Positions 36,554 through 48,603 are shown, numbered from the stretch's first letter. The stretch is DNA of 64,000 nucleotides from Mycolicibacterium sphagni (GCF_013337765.1 NZ_VBSB01000005.1:496001-560000), one strand, 5' to 3'. Notes: generated from the sequence alone by a model not told the origin. Numbers and translations are program-made.

Positions 36554-36921
36554 ATAGCACTCGATTCCACGTCACCAACGAGGTCCCGCACCGCCTTGGT
36601 GGAAAACGCGAACTTCGGCAGGAACCCGGATACGGGGCTGACAGCGATCAGATCGGCGAGGTCGGATTCGGCATGCGTGGAGATCAGGATCAACCCGGAC
36701 GCCGGCGCCCCGACGTCGTGAAGCGCTCGGACGACGTCGAATCCGCTTTCGGTACCCAAGTCGACGTCGACGAGGGTCACATCGGGCCGCAGTTCCTGGT
36801 AGCTGCGCAGCGCATCGGCGGTGTTCGTGGCCATGCCGACCACGGCGATCCCGCCGCGCTGCAAAATCGTGCTGGCGGTCGTGCGGAACTGGGCGCTGTC
36901 ATCGACGATCAAGCAGCGCAT
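36535..36921 (-). CDS. Stand-alone receiver-domain response regulator
   Basis: A 128-residue protein that is only a CheY-like receiver: acids in LIVDDSAQF, probable acceptor D52 in LVDVDLGTES, Ser/Thr in LILISTHAES and Lys in FLPKFAFS. There is no output domain. The ATG at 36921 has CGGAGG upstream, ruling out longer starts. It is divergent from the kinase gene and convergent with the LuxR-type regulator. It may act as a phosphate sink or bind a protein partner for the kinase; this is inference. Confidence 0.88.
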   Translation of the reverse strand: MRCLIVDDSAQFRTTASTILQRGGIAVVGMATNTADALRSYQELRPDVTLVDVDLGTESGFDVVRALHDVGAPASGLILISTHAESDLADLIAVSPVSGFLPKFAFSTKAVRDLVGDVESSAIQSDSR

Positions 36922-36983
36922 CACGAACCTCCGAAGCCGAACATGTCTCGAGGATGGCAGAGCCGGTCGGGACTTGGCATTGC

Positions 36984-36998
36984 TGCTAGCGGTAAACC
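36984..36998. promoter_or_regulatory. Candidate response-regulator site between the receiver and kinase genes
   Basis: TGCTAGCGGTAAACC shares GCTAGCGGTA with the reverse complement of 38102-38113 and GCGGTA with 35836-35841. It lies in the 129-bp divergent gap, 53 bases before the kinase start. A shared regulator site is suspected, not shown. Confidence 0.3.
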
Positions 36999-37050
36999 TC
37001 GCCTTGCAGGTAACTGATCCGCGTGTGCCCCTTACCATCGATTCCACACC

Positions 37051-38088
37051 ATGACACCGTCCCCAGCTGCTGATTCCCGCCCCGGCGCGCCCTTGCGTGA
37101 CCGCCTGCTGGCGTTGCTGATCCGGCCGACCCCACCGCCGCTGCTGTGGGGTGTGGTCACCGCGCTCTCGTTCATCGTCGTGGAGACGTGGATCGTCCAC
37201 GTTCTCAAGCGCGTGGCCCCCGACAACGCTTTCGGCGCGATTTTCCTGCTGGGTGTGCTGGTGGTGTCGGCAGGCTGGGGCTTCGGTCTGGCGGTGGCCA
37301 CCTCACTGGCCAGTGCCATGGCCTACGTGTGGTTTCACGTCAACGAAGGCAGCGGCAGCCTGGTCCCCGCGGTGGTGGTGTTCCTGACGTTGGCGCTGCT
37401 GACCAATGTCCTCGTCGGCCAAGCCCGGCTGCGTGCGGCCGAAGCCATCCGGATCAGCCTTGAGCTGCGGGCCTCGCGGGCACGCATCGTCACCGCCGCC
37501 GATCAAGCCCGCCGAGGATTCGAACGCGACCTGCACGACGGCGCCCAACAGCGGATCGTGTCGCTGGGGTTGGAGCTGCGTGCGCTGGAGGCGTCGGTGC
37601 CCGACGAGCTGACCGAGATCCGCGCGCAGCTCGTCGAGAGCATCGACGGGCTGGGCCAGCTGCACACCGACCTGCAGGAGTTGTCCCGGGGCATTCACCC
37701 GGCGATCCTGTCCCGGGGCGGTTTGGGTCCGGCGATCAAGACGCTGGCCCGGCGGTCTGCGGTCCCGGTCAGCCTGGACCTCGACGTCGACCGCCGGCTG
37801 CCCGAATCGGCAGAGGTGGCCGCCTACTACGTCGTCGCCGAGGTGCTCACCAACGCCGCCAAACATGCACAGGCCGACGAGGTCACCGTGTGGGCCAGGG
37901 TGACGGACACCGAGCTGACGCTGCGCATCACCGACGACGGCGTCGGGGGCGCCGGTGCCGGCGGCGGGTCGGGATTGGTCGGGCTCAAGGACCGGGTCGA
38001 AGCGCTGTCCGGTCGCCTCGGCATCGTCAGCAAGGCCGGCGCCGGCACGACGATCACCGTGACGATTCCGCTGCCCACTGGGGGCTAG
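37051..38088 (+). CDS. Membrane sensor histidine kinase (HisKA_3 type with DUF4118-like sensor)
   Basis: A 345-residue kinase. Three or four transmembrane helices (~30-122) resemble the DUF4118 module of KdpD-like sensors. The dimerisation domain carries phospho-acceptor H162 in FERDLHDGAQQR (HisKA_3 class, which partners NarL/LuxR regulators). The ATPase domain has EVLTNAAKHA (N box), ITDDGVGG (G1) and GLVGLKDRVEALSGRL (G2). There is no obvious ligand-binding loop, so the signal probably acts within the membrane. Cognate regulators are likely the neighbouring LuxR-type protein and perhaps the stand-alone receiver. Confidence 0.93.
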   Translation: MTPSPAADSRPGAPLRDRLLALLIRPTPPPLLWGVVTALSFIVVETWIVHVLKRVAPDNAFGAIFLLGVLVVSAGWGFGLAVATSLASAMAYVWFHVNEGSGSLVPAVVVFLTLALLTNVLVGQARLRAAEAIRISLELRASRARIVTAADQARRGFERDLHDGAQQRIVSLGLELRALEASVPDELTEIRAQLVESIDGLGQLHTDLQELSRGIHPAILSRGGLGPAIKTLARRSAVPVSLDLDVDRRLPESAEVAAYYVVAEVLTNAAKHAQADEVTVWARVTDTELTLRITDDGVGGAGAGGGSGLVGLKDRVEALSGRLGIVSKAGAGTTITVTIPLPTGG

Positions 38089-38091
38089 CCC

Positions 38092-38113
38092 TACCGCTCG
38101 ATGTACCGCTAGC
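38092..38113. promoter_or_regulatory. Two direct TACCGCT heptamers between the kinase gene and oxc
   Basis: TACCGCT at 38092-38098 and again at 38104-38110, 12 bp apart, in the 64-bp gap before the oxalyl-CoA decarboxylase gene. The same core in reverse (GCGGTA) occurs at 35831-35846 and 36984-36998. This could link the two-component system to the oxalate operon. No promoter element was identified with confidence. Confidence 0.35.
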
Positions 38114-38152
38114 GCTCTGGTCCAGGCCGCTCAGGTCGAGCACACTTCAACC

Positions 38153-39865
38153 ATGACTTCGCCAGGCACGAACGGTCCGCTGACCGACGGGTTCCACCTC
38201 GTGGTCGACGCGCTCAAACTCAACGATGTCGCCACCATCTACGGGGTGGTCGGTATCCCCATCACCGACCTCGCCCGGCTGGCTCAGGCCTCCGGCATCC
38301 GCTATATCGGATTCCGGCACGAGTCCGATGCCGGCCACGCCGCCGCCGCTGCCGGCTTCCTGACCAGCAAACCCGGTGTGTGCCTGACGGTTTCGGGACC
38401 CGGGTTCCTCAACGGCATGGTGGCGTTGGCCAACGCGACGGTGAACTGCTTCCCCATGGTCCACATCGCGGGATCAAGCACGCGGGCCATCGTCGATCTG
38501 CAGCGCGGCGATTACGAAGAGCTCGACCAGATGGCCATTGCCAAACCCCTTGCCAAGGCCAGCTATCGCATCGATCGTGTGGAGGACATCGGGCGCGGCA
38601 TCGCCAGGGCGTTCCGCACCGCGGTGTCCGGCCGACCAGGCGGGGTGTACCTCGATATCCCCGCCGACGTTCTGGCCCAGACCATCGACGCGGCGGCCGG
38701 CGCAGCGACCCTGTGGAAGGTCACCGACCCGGCACCCGCCCAATCCCCTTCGCACGACGCGGTTTTGCGGGCGTTGGAGTTGCTGGCCGGCGCGCAGCGC
38801 CCGCTGATCGTGCTGGGCAAGGGTGCCGCCTACGCCCAGGCCGACCCGCAGATTCGTGCGTTCGTCGAGAACACTGGCATCCCGTTCCTGCCCATGTCGA
38901 TGGCCAAGGGTCTGATCCCCGACGACCACCAGCTCTCCGCCGCTGCGGCCCGGTTACTGGCTATGTCGAAGGCCGACGTCGTGCTACTGGTCGGCGCACG
39001 GCTGAACTGGCTGCTGCAGCACGGCGAGGCTCCGCATTGGTCCGTCGACACCAAGTTCATCCAAATCGACATCGACCCGGCCGAATTCGACAGCAATCAA
39101 CCGACCACCGTGCCGTTGGCCGGCGACATCACGTCGGTCATCACCGCACTCGACGCCGGACTGCAACGCCAACCGGTCGCGTGCCCACAGGCGTGGCAGG
39201 CAGAGTTGGCCACCAAGCGCGAGCACAATGCCGCCGCGATGGCCGGCCGGCTGGCCGAAGATCCCCGGCCGATGCGGTTCTACAACGCGTTGCGGCCGAT
39301 CCGGGATTTCGTCCGCGATCACCCCGAGGTGTATCTGGTCAACGAAGGCGCCAACGCGCTGGACATCACCCGCAACGTCGTCGACATGCAGGTGCCGCGG
39401 CACCGCCTGGACTGCGGCACCTGGGGCGTCATGGGCATCGGTATGGGCTACGCGATCGCCGCAGCCGTCGAAACCGGCCAGCCCGTCATCGCGATCGAAG
39501 GGGACAGCGCCTTCGGGTTCAGCGGGATGGAGATCGAAACCATCTGCCGCTACGGCCTTCCCATCACCGTCGTCATCCTCAACAACGGCGGGGTCTACCG
39601 CGGCGACGGGGTAGACCCCTACGGCACCGACCCGGAGCCCACGGTGCTGGCACCGCGCGCCCACCACGAGCGGCTCATCGAGGCGTTCGGCGGGACGGGA
39701 TACCACGTCGACACTCCCGACGATCTGGCCAGCGCCTTGGCCGCGGCGGTCGCGTCGCGCAGGCCCACACTCATCGACTGTGAACTGGATCCGTCGGCCG
39801 GCACCGAGAGCGGCCACCTGACCAACCTCAATCCCCGCAGCGCACTGCAAGCCACCCAAGCCTGA
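38153..39865 (+). CDS. oxc: Oxalyl-CoA decarboxylase
   Basis: A 570-residue thiamine-diphosphate enzyme that converts oxalyl-CoA to formyl-CoA and CO2. It has the N-terminal Glu in [17 protein letters not shown], the VSGPGFLNG segment, and the ThDP-binding motif [20 protein letters not shown] with [10 protein letters not shown], typical of OXC. The length fits (about 560-570). From memory, M. tuberculosis OxcA (Rv0118c) is the homologue. It heads an operon with frc (16-base gap) and an acyl-CoA ligase (13-base gap), together a complete oxalate-to-formate cycle. Confidence 0.94.
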   Translation: MTSPGTNGPLTDGFHLVVDALKLNDVATIYGVVGIPITDLARLAQASGIRYIGFRHESDAGHAAAAAGFLTSKPGVCLTVSGPGFLNGMVALANATVNCFPMVHIAGSSTRAIVDLQRGDYEELDQMAIAKPLAKASYRIDRVEDIGRGIARAFRTAVSGRPGGVYLDIPADVLAQTIDAAAGAATLWKVTDPAPAQSPSHDAVLRALELLAGAQRPLIVLGKGAAYAQADPQIRAFVENTGIPFLPMSMAKGLIPDDHQLSAAAARLLAMSKADVVLLVGARLNWLLQHGEAPHWSVDTKFIQIDIDPAEFDSNQPTTVPLAGDITSVITALDAGLQRQPVACPQAWQAELATKREHNAAAMAGRLAEDPRPMRFYNALRPIRDFVRDHPEVYLVNEGANALDITRNVVDMQVPRHRLDCGTWGVMGIGMGYAIAAAVETGQPVIAIEGDSAFGFSGMEIETICRYGLPITVVILNNGGVYRGDGVDPYGTDPEPTVLAPRAHHERLIEAFGGTGYHVDTPDDLASALAAAVASRRPTLIDCELDPSAGTESGHLTNLNPRSALQATQA

Positions 39866-39881
39866 GCGAGAGGGAAGACCG

Positions 39882-41144
39882 ATGAACGCAGAAGTTCCAC
39901 GACCGCTTTCCGGTATCAAGGTGATCGACTTCACCGGCGTTCAGGCCGGACCGGCCTGCACCCAGATGATGGCGTGGTTCGGCGCCGACGTCCTGAAGGT
40001 CGAGCGCCTCGACGGCGGTGACGTCACGCGTCATCAATTGCGCGACATCCCCAATCACGACGCGCTGTACTTCACCATGCTCAACAGCAACAAGCGCTCA
40101 CTGGCGATCAACACCAAGACCCCGGAGGGGCTGGCGGTGATGGAGAAGCTGATTCGTGAGGCCGACGTGCTGGTGGAGAACTTCGCTCCGGGTGCTCTGG
40201 ACCGAATGGGATTGTCCTGGGAGCACATTCACGAACTCAATCCCCGGCTGATCTTCGGTTCGGTGAAGGGCTTCAACGAGGAATCACCGTGGAAGGACCT
40301 GAAGGTCTATGAGAACGTGGCGCAGGCCGCGGGCGGCGCACTGTCGACCACCGGGTTCTGGGATGGCCCGCCGACCGTGAGCTCCGCGGCCCTCGGTGAC
40401 AGCAACACCGGGATGCACCTGCTGATCGGGATCCTCACCGCACTGTTAGCCCGTGAGAAGACTGATGTGGGACAGAAGGTTTCGGTGTCCATGCAGGATG
40501 CGGTGCTCAACCTGTGCCGGGTGAAGCTGCGCGACCAGGAACGCCTGGAGGCGGTCGGCTACCTGGAGGAGTATCCGCAGTACCCCAACACCCCGTTCGG
40601 CGATGCGGTGCCGCGCGGCGGCAACGCCGGCGGTGGCGGTCAGCCCGGCTGGGTGCTCAAATGCAAAGGCTGGCAGGACGATCCCAACGCCTACATCTAC
40701 TTCACCATCCAGGAACAGAACTGGGCGAAGACCTGCGAGGCGGTCGGCAAACCGGAATGGGTGGACGACCCCGCCTACAGCACCGCCGAGGCCCGTCAGC
40801 CGCACATCTTCGACATCTTCGCCGATATCGAGAAATGGCTGGCCGATAAGACGAAGTACGAGGCCGTGGACATCCTGCGCAAGTACGACGTGCCGTGCGC
40901 GCCGGTCTTGAGCATGAAGGAGATCGCCTACGACCCCGCGCTGCGCGCGAGCGGCACCATTGTCGAGGTCGAGCAGGAGGAGCGCGGCACGTACCTGACG
41001 GTCGGCAGCCCGGTGAAGTTCTCCGACTTCACCCCGACAATCACCGGCGCTCCCCTACTGGGAGAGCACACAATCGATGTGCTCAGCGGCCTCGGCTACA
41101 CCGCAGACCAGATCGAGGACCTGAAGACCGCACACGTCATCTGA
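39882..41144 (+). CDS. frc: Formyl-CoA:oxalate CoA-transferase
   Basis: A 420-residue class III (CaiB-type) CoA transferase that swaps CoA from formyl-CoA to oxalate. Catalytic Asp is D173 in [11 protein letters not shown]. The glycine loop [12 protein letters not shown] and WVLKCKG match formyl-CoA transferases and not generic CaiB proteins. The opening [20 protein letters not shown] is also Frc-like. AGAGGGAAG lies before the ATG. It regenerates oxalyl-CoA for the upstream decarboxylase. Confidence 0.94.
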   Translation: MNAEVPRPLSGIKVIDFTGVQAGPACTQMMAWFGADVLKVERLDGGDVTRHQLRDIPNHDALYFTMLNSNKRSLAINTKTPEGLAVMEKLIREADVLVENFAPGALDRMGLSWEHIHELNPRLIFGSVKGFNEESPWKDLKVYENVAQAAGGALSTTGFWDGPPTVSSAALGDSNTGMHLLIGILTALLAREKTDVGQKVSVSMQDAVLNLCRVKLRDQERLEAVGYLEEYPQYPNTPFGDAVPRGGNAGGGGQPGWVLKCKGWQDDPNAYIYFTIQEQNWAKTCEAVGKPEWVDDPAYSTAEARQPHIFDIFADIEKWLADKTKYEAVDILRKYDVPCAPVLSMKEIAYDPALRASGTIVEVEQEERGTYLTVGSPVKFSDFTPTITGAPLLGEHTIDVLSGLGYTADQIEDLKTAHVI

Positions 41145-41157
41145 CCGGAGGCCGATT

Positions 41158-42615
41158 ATGAAGCTGGGCGACCTGGTCGCGCACACCGCTGCGACCACCC
41201 CGGGAGCGGTTGCGGTGGTCGTCACCGCCGAGAACCGCTCCATCGGCTACCCGGCCCTGGCCGAGCTGATCGAGCAGGCGGCGACCGCATTGGTGGGCAC
41301 CGGGTTGGCAGCCGGGGACGTGGTCGGGTTGCGGGCGGCCAATACCGTCGCCTACATCGTCGGATTGCTCGGCGCCGCGCGGGCCGGGCTGGTGGTGGCG
41401 CCGCTGGACCCGGCACTACCGCCCGCCGAGCAGCAGGACCGCATGCAACGGCTGGGTTCCCGAGCGGTGCTGACCGACAAGCCCGCCGCAGCGCTCGACG
41501 GCGCCCCCGAAATCGCCGTCGGGATCGACGGATCGCAGTGCACGATCAGCGGCGTCCCGGCAGCGGGTGGGGATCCCTCGGCGATCGGATTGACGGCCGA
41601 CGACGCCATGGTGATGTTCACCTCGGGCACGACCGGCAAGCCGAAGATGGTGCCGTGGACGCATGACGCGCTGGCGACGGCGATGAACAACGTCGTCACC
41701 GCATATGGCCTAGGCGCCGAGGACGCGACCGTCGCGGTGATGCCGATGTTCCACGGGCACGGGCTGGTAGCTGGACTGCTGGCCACGTTGGCCAGCGGCG
41801 GAACACTGGGACTGCCTGAGAAAGCCCGCTTTTCGGCCCACACATTCTTCGACGAGCTGGCCGCGACGCGAGCCACCTGGGTCACCGCGGTGCCGACGAT
41901 CTATCAGGTCCTGTTGGATGTCGCACCCGCCGGGGCACCGGCAGCCGCGCGGCTCCGGTTTCTGCGCAGTTGCAGCGCCCCGCTGCCGCCGGCGGTGGCC
42001 GGGCGCCTGGAAGAGACCTTCGGCGCGCCGGTGCTGCCCGCATACGGCATGACGGAGGCAACCCACCAGGCTTGCGCGGTGGCCGCGACCGCCGACGCCG
42101 AGACCCGCCTGCAGACGGTCGGGGCGCCCGTCGGCGCCGAGCTGCGCATCGCCGACACCGGTGAGGTCTGGTTGCGCGGGCCTGCCGTGGCCCGCGGCTA
42201 CCTCAACGACGCGGCGGCCACCGCCGCGACGTTCGTCGACGGCTGGCTGCGCACCGGTGACCTCGGATCGGTGAATACCATTGGTGTGCTGACACTTCGA
42301 GGCCGCATCAAGAACATCATCAACCGCGGCGGCGAGAAGATCTCACCCGAGCGGGTCGAGGATGTGCTGCTGGCTCATCCCGACGTTGTGCAGGCGGCGG
42401 TGTTCGGCGTGCCGGATGAGAAGTACGGCGAACAGGTCGCGGCGGTAGTCGTATTTAGGGCCGGCGCGTCGTTCGACGGCGTGACGTTACAGGCGTTCTG
42501 CGCGTCGCGGCTGGCGCGTTTCGAGGTGCCGGAACGGATTTCGCCGGTGGATGAGCTGCCGGTGACCGCCAAGGGGTCCGTCGACCGCAACCGGCTGGCT
42601 GAGCTGTTCGGCTAG
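41158..42615 (+). CDS. fadD7: Acyl-CoA synthetase FadD7-like, probable oxalate-CoA ligase
   Basis: A 485-residue adenylate-forming ligase: P-loop MFTSGTTGKPK (~158-168), YGMTEA, TGDLG and the C-terminal KGSVDRNRLAEL with its catalytic Lys. It is short for a fatty-acyl ligase and resembles the plant/yeast AAE3/Pcs60 oxalyl-CoA synthetases. Beside oxc and frc it would prime the cycle by making oxalyl-CoA from free oxalate and ATP. Homologous to Rv0119 (fadD7), which adjoins oxcA in M. tuberculosis. CGGAGG precedes the ATG. Confidence 0.85.
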   Translation: MKLGDLVAHTAATTPGAVAVVVTAENRSIGYPALAELIEQAATALVGTGLAAGDVVGLRAANTVAYIVGLLGAARAGLVVAPLDPALPPAEQQDRMQRLGSRAVLTDKPAAALDGAPEIAVGIDGSQCTISGVPAAGGDPSAIGLTADDAMVMFTSGTTGKPKMVPWTHDALATAMNNVVTAYGLGAEDATVAVMPMFHGHGLVAGLLATLASGGTLGLPEKARFSAHTFFDELAATRATWVTAVPTIYQVLLDVAPAGAPAAARLRFLRSCSAPLPPAVAGRLEETFGAPVLPAYGMTEATHQACAVAATADAETRLQTVGAPVGAELRIADTGEVWLRGPAVARGYLNDAAATAATFVDGWLRTGDLGSVNTIGVLTLRGRIKNIINRGGEKISPERVEDVLLAHPDVVQAAVFGVPDEKYGEQVAAVVVFRAGASFDGVTLQAFCASRLARFEVPERISPVDELPVTAKGSVDRNRLAELFG

Positions 42616-42699
42616 CTCCGCCCTCACACTCGAGTTGCGGCATGATCGGTGACGGCCAGCAGTGCACCGGCTCGTCCGATGCACAGGAGAGGAGCGCAC

Positions 42700-44427
42700 G
42701 TGGGTAGCCGATCGATTCTCAAGGCCGCCTCGGTCATCACGATGGACCCCGCGCAGCCCCGGGCGGAAGCCGTCGCAATCGACGCCGACTCCGGGACCAT
42801 CACCGCGGTGGGTTCACTCGCTCACTGTCAGGGCGCGGCACCGGACGCCTCGATCGAGGACCTCGGCCCGGCCGTGTTGATGCCCGGGTTCATTCAGGCA
42901 CACGACCATCCCGTTCCCGCCGCAGTGCTGTGCCAGCAGCCGGCGCACTGGATCGCCCCGTTCGTCGGCTTTCCCACCTGGTCCGAACTCGAGGCACTCT
43001 TCGACCGACTGCGCAAACAGACGCCCGCCGGCCAACCGCTGTTGTTCAACGGGCTCGACCGGCTGCTGCTGTCGATCCCGATGCCGGACCGTACCAGCCT
43101 GGATCGGTACTTCCCGGATCATCCGGTGCTCATCTTCGACATCACGGGCCACGCTTTGTATTTCAACTCGCGTGCCACGCAGTTGTTCGGTTGGACGAAC
43201 GCCATGCCCCCGGCGGATACCCCGGACGCGCGGTGGACCCGTCGGTCGGATGGGACGGCGGGAGGAGTCGGGTTCGAAACTCAGGCAACGTTGATGGCGC
43301 TCAGCGCCTTCCTGCCCGGGGTTGTCCCGTCGCCGCTGTTCAATCTCGGCGCGTGGTATGCCACGCTGGCGCGCAACGGTTTCACCGCCGTCGGGGATCT
43401 CGGATTTGTGAGCAGGCTGCGCGCGCCGATGGAGGCCTTGGCGGCGCTGCCCGGCTGTCCCGTGCGGTACTCGCTGTATCAGACCACCTACGACCCGGCG
43501 GCGCACTCGGACATGGACTTCGGTGAGCTGTCCGGCATGATCCGCCGTGTCGGCTATAAGATCTGGATGGACGGCAGTCCGTCCATCGGAACGGCAGCCA
43601 TCAGCGTGCCCTATCTGGACTCTGCCCGCGCCCGCATCGCCGATGTTCCCGTGGGCTCCGCTCCCGGTTTGTCCGTGCTGAACTACTCCCTGGACCAGTT
43701 CCTCGCTCTGGTAAGCCAGTTCGGCGACAAGGACTTTCAGATCGCGACCCACATCAACGGCGACGCAGGCATAGACGTCGTACTCGACGGCTACGAGCAG
43801 GCGCTGAACGGCCTTGGGCTCAGCGGCCTCGATCACCGCTGGCGCGTCGAGCATTTCGCCACTCCCAGCAGGGAGCAGTGCGCACGAGCGGGCGAGCTCG
43901 GGGTCACCGCCTCGATGTCACCCTTTCAGGCGCTCTACTGGGGCGACCTGTATGACGGGGTGATCTTCGAGCCGTCCTATGGAGCCCGCTGGCAGCCGTA
44001 CCGGGACGCCTACGACGGCGGGGTACGGCCCACCTTCCACAACGACGGTTACCTGTCACCACCCTTGCCGTGGCTCAACATCCAGAACGCGGTCACCCGG
44101 CGAAGTGCGTCCGGGACGGTTCACGCACCGGAGCAGTCCCTGACTCTCGACGAGGCGCTACAGGCGCACACGATCAACGCCGCGTGGCAGCAGAAGCGCG
44201 ACCACGAGATCGGCTCGATCGAGACGGGCAAGCTCGCGGACTTCGTGCTGCTCAGCACCGACCCCTACACCGTCGACCCGGCCCGACTCCAGGACACCGT
44301 CCACACGCTGGGCACCTGGATTTCCGCCCGCCGCGTCGACCTCGACGGCTTCATGGACTCGGTCAAAGGAATTGCGCCGCGCTACGACCAGGCGCTGATC
44401 ACGGGGGCGCCACCCCACCAGTGTTGA
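42700..44427 (+). CDS. YtcJ-like amidohydrolase, probably exported or cytoplasmic deacylase of unknown substrate
   Basis: A 575-residue amidohydrolase_3 (YtcJ/ExeD-type) metal hydrolase. Motifs: PGFIQAHDHP (metal HxH-type), DITGHALYFNS, WMDGSPSIGTAA, ATHINGDAGIDVVLDGYEQ, RVEHFATPSREQ and FHNDGYLSPPLPWLNIQNAVTR. The C-terminal IGSIETGKLADFVLLSTDPY is the usual beta-sandwich return. The GTG at 42700 has AGGAGAGG just upstream and gives a start (GSRSILKAASVITMDP) typical of the family, so longer starts are rejected. It follows the oxalate operon by 84 bases and may be separately transcribed. Confidence 0.85.
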   Translation: MGSRSILKAASVITMDPAQPRAEAVAIDADSGTITAVGSLAHCQGAAPDASIEDLGPAVLMPGFIQAHDHPVPAAVLCQQPAHWIAPFVGFPTWSELEALFDRLRKQTPAGQPLLFNGLDRLLLSIPMPDRTSLDRYFPDHPVLIFDITGHALYFNSRATQLFGWTNAMPPADTPDARWTRRSDGTAGGVGFETQATLMALSAFLPGVVPSPLFNLGAWYATLARNGFTAVGDLGFVSRLRAPMEALAALPGCPVRYSLYQTTYDPAAHSDMDFGELSGMIRRVGYKIWMDGSPSIGTAAISVPYLDSARARIADVPVGSAPGLSVLNYSLDQFLALVSQFGDKDFQIATHINGDAGIDVVLDGYEQALNGLGLSGLDHRWRVEHFATPSREQCARAGELGVTASMSPFQALYWGDLYDGVIFEPSYGARWQPYRDAYDGGVRPTFHNDGYLSPPLPWLNIQNAVTRRSASGTVHAPEQSLTLDEALQAHTINAAWQQKRDHEIGSIETGKLADFVLLSTDPYTVDPARLQDTVHTLGTWISARRVDLDGFMDSVKGIAPRYDQALITGAPPHQC

Positions 44428-44431
44428 GCGC

Positions 44432-45652
44432 TCACACGGCGACGTCGAGGCGGGCCATGCCCCGCAGCGTGACATGCGGCTTGTAGGTCGGTTCGTCGGC
44501 CAGGCGGGCATCCGGGAAGCGCTTGGTCACCGCGGACAACGCCACGGCGGCCTCCATCCGCGCCAGCGGGGCGCCGAGGCAGAAGTGCGCGCCGTGTCCG
44601 AACGCCAGATGGCGAATCGCGCTGCGAGTCGGGTCGAATTCGTCGGGACGGTCGGCGACCGCGGGGTCGCGGTGCGCGGCCGCGAGCAACACCATCATGA
44701 TGTCGCCCTTGGGAACTCGGATGGAGCCGATCTCCATGTCGGCCCCGGCGACCCGGCTGGCCAGTTGCACCGGTGGGTCGTAGCGCAGCGTCTCTTCGAT
44801 GATGGCCGATGCTCGGCTGGGGTCGGCGCTCAACGCCGTCCAGTGCTCGCGGTTGCGCAACATCGCCAGGATCGCATTGGCGATCAGGTTCACCGTCGTC
44901 TCGTGACCGGCGATCAGCAGCAGGTTGCAGGTGGCGACGATCTCTTCCTCGGTCAGCTGGTCACCGGACTCCTCGACCGAGATCAGCGCCGACATCAGAT
45001 CGTCGGCCGGCTGCGAGCGCCGCCGCTCGAGCAGCTCGCGCAGATAGCCCCGCAGCCACAGGCCGGCCTGCATCCGCGCCTCAAGGCCCTGCGTCTCGCC
45101 AGAGAAGGTGACGAATGGATCCAGCCCCTGCGCCAGAAGTGTTGACGCCGAACTGAATTGGGGCTCATCATCGATCGGCACGCCCAGTAGCCGGCAGATC
45201 ACTGCCACCGGCAGCGGATGGGCCAGGCCTTCGATGACGTCGAACTCGCCGGTCTCGTCGACCTTGTCCAACAGATCGTCGACCAGCCCGGTGATGTCGG
45301 GTTCCAGCGACTTGACCACCTTGGGCGAGAACGCCTTGCTCACCAGCCTGCGCAGCCGGGTGTGGTCCGGCGGGTCGAGGAACAGGAATCCCGGGGTACC
45401 GAACGGCCGGGGCTGTTCCCCGGCGGCGATGGCCCGCTGCGCGACGGTGGACTTCAGCCGGTCGCTGCACGAGTCGGGGTGCCGCAGCACCTCGTCGCAG
45501 TCGGCGAAGCTTGACAGTACGTGCAGCGTGGACTCGGGCATCTGCATCGGCCCGCTGTCGAGGATCTCCCGGTACACGGGGTACGGGTTGGCCCGGATTG
45601 CGGGGTCGAGCAGTTTCAGCAGCAGTGCTTGCGGCTCGGCGGGAGCAGTCAT
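44432..45652 (-). CDS. Cytochrome P450
   Basis: A 406-residue soluble P450: I-helix LLIAGHETTVNLI, ExxR in EETLRY, and haem loop FGHGAHFCLGAPLARMEA with the axial Cys. The segment GTPGFLFLDPPDHTRLRRLVSKAFSP is the conserved early helix region. The overall type resembles bacterial class I P450s used on polyketides or xenobiotics (CYP140-like is possible), but the family cannot be settled by eye. No ferredoxin or reductase is adjacent. Repeat copy C lies 37 bases upstream of its start. Confidence 0.9.
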   Translation of the reverse strand: MTAPAEPQALLLKLLDPAIRANPYPVYREILDSGPMQMPESTLHVLSSFADCDEVLRHPDSCSDRLKSTVAQRAIAAGEQPRPFGTPGFLFLDPPDHTRLRRLVSKAFSPKVVKSLEPDITGLVDDLLDKVDETGEFDVIEGLAHPLPVAVICRLLGVPIDDEPQFSSASTLLAQGLDPFVTFSGETQGLEARMQAGLWLRGYLRELLERRRSQPADDLMSALISVEESGDQLTEEEIVATCNLLLIAGHETTVNLIANAILAMLRNREHWTALSADPSRASAIIEETLRYDPPVQLASRVAGADMEIGSIRVPKGDIMMVLLAAAHRDPAVADRPDEFDPTRSAIRHLAFGHGAHFCLGAPLARMEAAVALSAVTKRFPDARLADEPTYKPHVTLRGMARLDVAV

Positions 45653-45689
45653 CTACCTATTGTGCACGCGTGCAAGAGTCAGAGTCTGC

Positions 45690-45751
45690 GCCGAGATCGA
45701 CGAAATGTCGCGATTTACTCGCACAAACGCGGCGAATCGTCGGTTTGGGCG
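45690..45751 (+). repeat. 62-bp dispersed repeat, copy C (3' flank of tgt)
   Basis: The third copy, 54 of 62 identical to copy A by eye, in the same plus-strand orientation as copy B. Its GGTTTGGGCG end directly abuts the tgt stop codon (45752-45754). It carries no DUF559 gene, so the element also exists alone. The hairpin-forming half (CGAGATCGACGAAATGTCGCGAT) is the best conserved part. Confidence 0.85.
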
Positions 45752-47892
<2,141 letters not shown>

Positions 47893-48078
47893 GGCCGTGA
47901 AGATACCGACTTTTCTTGCGCCGAAGTGGATTTGCCCGATAGTCGAGATGATTTCTGCGAGCTGGCTGGCAGGCAAATATTTCGTCCATTCCTGCCATCA
48001 GCGGGAATTCGCGAACCATACTTTCCCTCGATGATCCGTCAATGGCGACGGATCACGCCTACATTAAGGAGACATTCG

Positions 48079-48588
48079 GTGAAGCGTGGATTGGTGGTGA
48101 CCGTCGCCGGCGCCGCAGTCTTGGTGGCGGGGCTGTCCGGTTGTTCCAAGGACGAGAAGAAAACTGAGTCGACGACGAGCGCGAAGGCTACGACCTCCGC
48201 AGCGGCGACAACGAGCGCGGCGGGATCCCCCAGCGCAACCGCGGGTGCCGGCAGCGCCAAGGTGACGATCGACGGCCAGGCGCAGAACGTGCAGGGGCAG
48301 GTCGTCTGTGCGTCGGCCGGGGGCAACATGAACATCGCGATCGGCGAGGCGATGACGGGCATCGCGGCGGTCCTGTCCGCGGACGGCTCTACCGTGCAGT
48401 CCGTCGGGCTGGGCAACGTCAACGGCGTGACGCTGGGCTACACCGCCGGTGTGCCAGGTGGGGCCAGCGCGACCGCCACCAAGGATGGCAACACGTACAA
48501 GATCAGCGGAACTGCGACGGGTGTCGACATGGCAAACCCGATGCAGCCGGTAACCAAGCCCTTCGAGATTGAGGTCACCTGCCCGTAG
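48079..48588 (+). CDS. lpqH: LpqH family 19-kDa lipoprotein antigen
   Basis: A 169-residue lipoprotein. The signal helix ends in the lipobox LSGC, followed by a Thr/Ser/Ala-rich linker (~25-55, a likely O-glycosylation site) and the LpqH beta domain with two cysteines (QVVCASAGG and EVTCP). Paralogues are numerous in mycobacteria. It is surface-anchored, of uncertain molecular role, and a TLR2 ligand in M. tuberculosis. AAGGAG lies before the GTG start at 48079. A strong terminator follows at 48604. Confidence 0.93.
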   Translation: MKRGLVVTVAGAAVLVAGLSGCSKDEKKTESTTSAKATTSAAATTSAAGSPSATAGAGSAKVTIDGQAQNVQGQVVCASAGGNMNIAIGEAMTGIAAVLSADGSTVQSVGLGNVNGVTLGYTAGVPGGASATATKDGNTYKISGTATGVDMANPMQPVTKPFEIEVTCP

Positions 48589-48603
48589 CGGGGGGCCAGA
48601 CGG

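Noticed and set aside
42649..42699. A longer amidohydrolase starting at 42649 or 42679
   Set aside because: AGGAGAGG is placed correctly for GTG 42700, and the family starts close to the first beta strand.
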